Source: Paenibacillus_F sp047238265
GTDB taxonomy: Bacteria; Bacillota; Bacilli; Paenibacillales; NBRC-103111
Direction: 5' to 3'
DNA: 64,000 bases
NCBI RefSeq assembly: GCF_047238265.1
Contig: NZ_JBDFMM010000001.1
Coordinates: 2,480,001-2,544,000, forward strand
The notes below the pieces were generated by a model. It saw only the letters and a program-made list of their open reading frames with translations. It made no database searches and had not been told where the DNA came from. Within the stretch, counting starts at the first letter, position 1; each line of letters begins with the position of its first letter. Made by a program: the position numbers and the translations under genes. This document shows positions 60,450 to 64,000 of the stretch, in pieces.

Positions 60450-62075
60450 ATGGAAAAAACGGGCAAAGATACGGAACAAACTTCCTGTGAAGACGCGACA
60501 GCGGTGCAGGAAGGCGTCAAAAATTTTATTAATTATTGGCTTTCCAACGGGCCGGTGGCCGACGTGATCGAAGGGTCCCGGCAGGCCGTGGATTTCGCTT
60601 CCGCGAACATCCCGCAAGAGGCGGCTGCCCGTTACCGGCAGGAAATCGGGGGCATTTTCACGAGCTATGAGCAGCTTCTGTCTATCCCCGGCGCGGGGGA
60701 GAACGCAATCGAAGAGCTGGGCTCCTATGTGAAGCGGCTGGATCTGGCCAAGCTGAACGCTCTGCTGCCGCAGACATCCACGGGCAACAAGGTCGACGCC
60801 TACGTGAACGGTCCGGACTGTCTGCGCGTCATGCTGGACGAAATGGGGAAAGCGAAGCGGTATATCCACTTTTCCGTTATGCTTTTTTTTAACGATAAAT
60901 CAGGGAACAAAATTGTCGAAGCGCTGTTGGACGCGCTTAGGCGGGGCGTCAAAGTCCGGTTGATGGCCGATTTCGGAGTTACGGCTCTCGGTTACAATAA
61001 AAACCTCGCCGTCGGGGATCTCGATGAAGTGATCGATAAGCTCAAAGAAGCCGGAGGCCAGGTTATCAATACGTTCAAAACGTGCTACGGCAAAGAAGAA
61101 TGGCCCGCCAAAAGAGCGGAGCTGGCTTCCCAGGGGGTGCCCGAAAGCAGCTTGTTTCTCCAAGATTACGTTCAGGAGCAGATGACGATGGGTGTCAACG
61201 TGGTGAATCACCGCAAGTTTATGATCGTGGACGGAATCAGCTCTATCGTCGGCTCGGTGAACGTAGGGGATCAATATTTGTTTGACACACCGGTATTACA
61301 CGGTTTCGGGCAAGCTCATCCGGACGGGGAAGCGGGTCACGGGCTGGGTGTACCGGCGCGGGAAGAAGAGTGGCACGACGGATGTTTCCGGATACGGGGA
61401 GCCGCTGCGCTGACACTGAACCGCATTTTTTCTTTTCAATGGACGGTGCTTGGCGGCGATATGTTCGATCCCGAAGAACCGTTTTACAAGCCGGCTACGG
61501 ATATGCGCTTCGGTGACGAAGAGTGCACGCTGTACGCCAGCTTTCCGGGGAATCCGGTAAACGTGATCCAGCAGTACTATTTGTCCTTGCTCACCTATGC
61601 CGGAGACGAGACGGTCATCGTGAACCCGTATCTGATCGACCAGGCCTTCTGGGACGAGCTGAAAAGTCTGGATGAGCAGAGGGCAAAGTGCATCGCGCTG
61701 TGCAATCCCCTTCGCGTGAACGACCATCCGACCAACGGCTCGGCGGTGCGCAGCAACATGTACGAACCGTTTCTCAAGGGCGTCGCCTTCTATGACTATA
61801 GCCATACGGAGCGGTTTTCTCATTGGAAAATCACCTATGACAAGCGGTCCGACTGCGTGTTTCACGGCTCCTACAATATTAATGAACGTAGCGCCTGCCA
61901 CGATTTCGAGCTTGGGGTGCTGGTCAAAGGCAAAGCGTTTGCCGATAAGGTGAAAAAAATGATCGATTACGATCTAAGCGTATCGGAGAAAATTTCCGGG
62001 CCTGAAACCTTTTTTAAATACCCTGCCCTGCATCCGTCCACGTACTGGAACAAATTGACGCAAAATTTTACGTGA
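60450..62075 (+). CDS. phospholipase D-like (cardiolipin synthase/PLDc) family protein
   Basis: 541 residues, ATG after GAGAAGGGG. Two PLD repeats: the first HKD motif is canonical, 'NHRKFMIVDGISSIVGSVN' (about residues 253-271). The second reads 'SHWKITYDKRSDCVFHGSYN' with His and Lys present, but the Asp is displaced by one position from HxKx4D. The protein lacks the N-terminal membrane helices of classical cardiolipin synthases and is probably cytoplasmic. It may act on phospholipid or nucleic acid phosphodiesters; substrate unknown. Confidence 0.85.
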   Translation: MEKTGKDTEQTSCEDATAVQEGVKNFINYWLSNGPVADVIEGSRQAVDFASANIPQEAAARYRQEIGGIFTSYEQLLSIPGAGENAIEELGSYVKRLDLAKLNALLPQTSTGNKVDAYVNGPDCLRVMLDEMGKAKRYIHFSVMLFFNDKSGNKIVEALLDALRRGVKVRLMADFGVTALGYNKNLAVGDLDEVIDKLKEAGGQVINTFKTCYGKEEWPAKRAELASQGVPESSLFLQDYVQEQMTMGVNVVNHRKFMIVDGISSIVGSVNVGDQYLFDTPVLHGFGQAHPDGEAGHGLGVPAREEEWHDGCFRIRGAAALTLNRIFSFQWTVLGGDMFDPEEPFYKPATDMRFGDEECTLYASFPGNPVNVIQQYYLSLLTYAGDETVIVNPYLIDQAFWDELKSLDEQRAKCIALCNPLRVNDHPTNGSAVRSNMYEPFLKGVAFYDYSHTERFSHWKITYDKRSDCVFHGSYNINERSACHDFELGVLVKGKAFADKVKKMIDYDLSVSEKISGPETFFKYPALHPSTYWNKLTQNFT

Positions 62076-62237
62076 CGCGAACAAGAGGATGGACTCGATT
62101 AAAGGTGTCGGACGCTATCCGGTATAAAAGGCTTGTTTACCAACGTTATGTGATGCCGGACACCGTACGCCGGGAGCGTCGCAAGCGGATAGCTTAATGC
62201 GGTGCGGAAGCCTTCACCTGAACCGGTTGAGCAATAT

Positions 62238-62287
62238 AAAAAAGAGCGGCTGTCTTCCGTCCTAAACGGAAGGGCCGCTCTTTTTCT
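62238..62287. terminator. bidirectional intrinsic terminator
   Basis: AAAAAAGAGCGGC/(G)CCGCTCTTTTTC with an inner CTTCCG/CGGAAG stem, between the convergent PLD-type and LPMO genes. Confidence 0.92.
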
Positions 62288-62325
62288 TCATAAGAGACCG
62301 TGTGCAGACGCACGCGTGCCGAAAT

Positions 62326-63684
62326 TTATTTTTTCAGCCATAACGTCGGCACGTTGGAGGGCTCCCAGCCGGTCAGGGAAGTGTGCGACTGCCGGCATTC
62401 GTACGTGCTTCCGCCATAGGTCACGAGCGTGCCCGCCGTGTAGGCAGTGTTCGGAGCCCATGGAGCGGCTGCCGAAGGAGCGGAGGTCGTGGCGCTGACA
62501 GCGTTGCTATCTCCGGATTCATTGCCCGCGGCATCGAAAGCGCGAACCGTGAACGTGTAAGCGGTGCTTGCGCTCAGTCCGCTAATTACAGTATCCAGCG
62601 TTGTGCCGGAGACGGATTTTGCGAGCACGGCTCCCTGGTAGACGCGATAACCGGTTACACCGACGTTATCCGTAGAAGCGCTCCACTTAAGCGAAACGGA
62701 AGCGGAGGTCGGCGAACCTGTCACCTGCAGCCCGGACGGAGCGGAAGGCGCAGTCGTATCCGCTGCGGCGGCCGTTGTTTTGAAGGTCACCGCATTGCTG
62801 GGCGCGGAATCATTCCCGGCCGCGTCCGTTGCGCGGACGGTGAACGTATAGGACGTATTCGGTATCAAACCGGCTGCGTTATAGCTCAGCGCCGTTCCTT
62901 TCGCAGTCGTTCCGACGAGTTGGGAGCCGTTATAAATCTTGTAAGCCGTCACACCGACATTATCCGCTGACGCGCTCCAGCCGATCGTGGCGCCGGTTGC
63001 CGTTATGCCCGAAGCCGCCGCATTCGACGGTGCGGTCGGTGCCGTTGTATCGGCCGGACCTCCGCCGCCGAAGTTCGCATCAATCACGTTGTAGAAGGCA
63101 TTTTCCGTATCCGCGATTTCCCAAACGGCCAGAATGACCTGGTACCCCGTTCTACTCGGGACGCTGCAGGTGTCCGTGTAAGTGAAGCCCGGCTGTTTTC
63201 CTTTAAAGTTAACGGAGCAGAAAGGCTGCAAATCGAAGGAAGCGCGGCTCAGCGGAGCGTTCGGGTCCCAGTTTTGCTTCGTGATGTAATATTTCCAGCT
63301 GGTGGTCGCATGGTTCGCTTCGATGGTCCATTTGAACGTGTTCGTACCCGGGGACATATTCACTTTGGTCCAGCGTGTGGCCGACTGCTGGTCCAGTTCC
63401 GGGAACAGGCCGCTGGCGCTGGCGATTTTGCCGTCCGCCGGTCCGGCTGCGGGGAAGCCTTTGTAGGCTTCGAGACTTTGCGGCTCGTAAATGATCGCAC
63501 CGCAGTTCTTATTCTTGCCGGTCGCACACAGGTAACCGCGGCTTCCCGGTGATTCGATGTAGCCGTGGGCCGACGCTTTTTCGGTAAAAAACAGCAGGCA
63601 GAACGCCAAAGCCAGAGCCAGAGCCAATCCGGTTGCGACGAAACACTTGGCCCAGCCGGTATTGCGGAGCGAAATAGCGGTCAT
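62326..63684 (-). CDS. chitin-active lytic polysaccharide monooxygenase, AA10, with FN3 and CBM5/12 domains
   Basis: About 452 residues, ATG at 63684 after AAGGAGGC. Signal peptide cut at 'ASA|HGYIESP', leaving the N-terminal copper ligand His40; the second histidine-brace residue is His125 in 'EANHATTSWKYYIT'. The catalytic domain (40-215) is followed by two fibronectin type III domains and a C-terminal chitin-binding CBM5/12 ('APNTAYTAGTLVTYGGSTYE'). The secreted enzyme cleaves crystalline chitin oxidatively. Single gene, expressed outwards to the end of the window. Confidence 0.96.
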   Translation of the reverse strand: MTAISLRNTGWAKCFVATGLALALALAFCLLFFTEKASAHGYIESPGSRGYLCATGKNKNCGAIIYEPQSLEAYKGFPAAGPADGKIASASGLFPELDQQSATRWTKVNMSPGTNTFKWTIEANHATTSWKYYITKQNWDPNAPLSRASFDLQPFCSVNFKGKQPGFTYTDTCSVPSRTGYQVILAVWEIADTENAFYNVIDANFGGGGPADTTAPTAPSNAAASGITATGATIGWSASADNVGVTAYKIYNGSQLVGTTAKGTALSYNAAGLIPNTSYTFTVRATDAAGNDSAPSNAVTFKTTAAAADTTAPSAPSGLQVTGSPTSASVSLKWSASTDNVGVTGYRVYQGAVLAKSVSGTTLDTVISGLSASTAYTFTVRAFDAAGNESGDSNAVSATTSAPSAAAPWAPNTAYTAGTLVTYGGSTYECRQSHTSLTGWEPSNVPTLWLKK

Positions 63685-64000
63685 AAAAGAGCCTCCTTGA
63701 AAGGGGATAGTTTTTCTATTCATCGATTAACCAAAGGATAATTACAAATCGAAGGGACGCTGCGCACGAACACGAACGGATTCGTCAAAAACCTCCTTCC
63801 GGTTAAAACTGGACTGCCAACAGACGATTGCGGGCAAAACTGCAAACCAGCCTCCTTTCGTAAGTGAACTTATATAAACTCGCTAGAGCTTATATCAGAC
63901 CGGAGCCGTAAGACATGTTATTAAAACGCTTACAAATTAGAGAAAAGGAGACTTACTCAAGTAAGCTCCCTAAGAAGTAAACTAGCATTTTCTATCTAAA
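63685..64000 (-). promoter_or_regulatory. upstream region of the LPMO gene, possible cre site
   Basis: On the minus strand TGTAAGCGTTTTAA at 63921-63934 is close to the catabolite-response element TGWNANCGNTNWCA. This would fit CcpA repression of chitin use in the presence of preferred sugars. No coding sequence is seen between the gene and the right edge. Confidence 0.4.

Overview
The window is about 64 kb of moderately GC-rich DNA from an endospore-forming Firmicute, most likely Paenibacillaceae (Paenibacillus or a close relative). The evidence is an LplA/B/C-type sugar ABC transporter with a YesM/YesN two-component pair, two complete gerABC germinant-receptor operons, a YjcZ-type sporulation microprotein, two T-box leaders, an FMN riboswitch, and frequent TTG/GTG starts with strong GGAGG ribosome-binding sites. 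No rRNA, tRNA, CRISPR array, prophage or intact insertion sequence was seen.

Layout. 0-7.6 kb: end of a sugar-uptake operon (binding protein, two permeases), its sensor kinase and response regulator, and a Gfo/Idh/MocA dehydrogenase. 7.7-11.4 kb: first ger operon (minus strand). 11.7-12.9 kb: flavodoxin-fold oxidoreductase divergent from an HxlR regulator. 13.1-19.0 kb: AT-richer accessory stretch with a stalk-domain protein, small lipoproteins, OsmC, a SUKH-4-type immunity protein, a macro-domain protein and several decayed gene remnants. 19.2-25.3 kb: FMN-riboswitch-controlled EamA transporter, DUF1835 protein, motAB with a sigma-D-like promoter, VanZ/RDD membrane protein. 25.4-27.2 kb: structured non-coding segment and a 10-nt tandem repeat in front of Nudix and SDR genes. 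27.2-31.7 kb: second ger operon, translationally coupled to a MerR-type regulator. 31.9-43.7 kb: DUF5701 protein, nitroreductase, azoreductase with HxlR regulator, a BlaI/M56-peptidase/DoxX module with three matching operators, a secreted 5'-nucleotidase, glycerate kinase with LysR, an FMN reductase, a 97-bp tandem repeat and an arylamine N-acetyltransferase. 43.8-47.3 kb: T-box and a type-2 isoleucyl-tRNA synthetase. 47.6-54.4 kb: a probable cell-wall/beta-lactam stress cluster (two-component system, TolB-like lipoprotein, class D beta-lactamase, MecA-like PBP). 54.4-64 kb: YjcZ protein, polysaccharide deacetylase, serS with T-box, K+ channel, an orphan phage-tail/contractile-injection chaperone-like protein, a PLD-family enzyme and a chitin-active LPMO.

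Two patterns cut across the window. First, five otherwise well-conserved genes are each broken by a single frameshift, and in all five the total length is one base more than a multiple of three. Three of those junctions contain the same hexamer, AGTCTG/CAGACT. This looks like either sequence error or recent gene decay and affects how the genes should be read. Second, three unrelated short tandem repeats with 10- to 11-nt periods sit directly upstream of genes. No clearly novel multi-gene defence or toxin system could be demonstrated. The best candidates for something undescribed are the structured RNA at 25.5 kb, the MerR-ger operon, the BlaI/M56/DoxX regulon, and the TCS/lipoprotein/OXA/PBP cluster.
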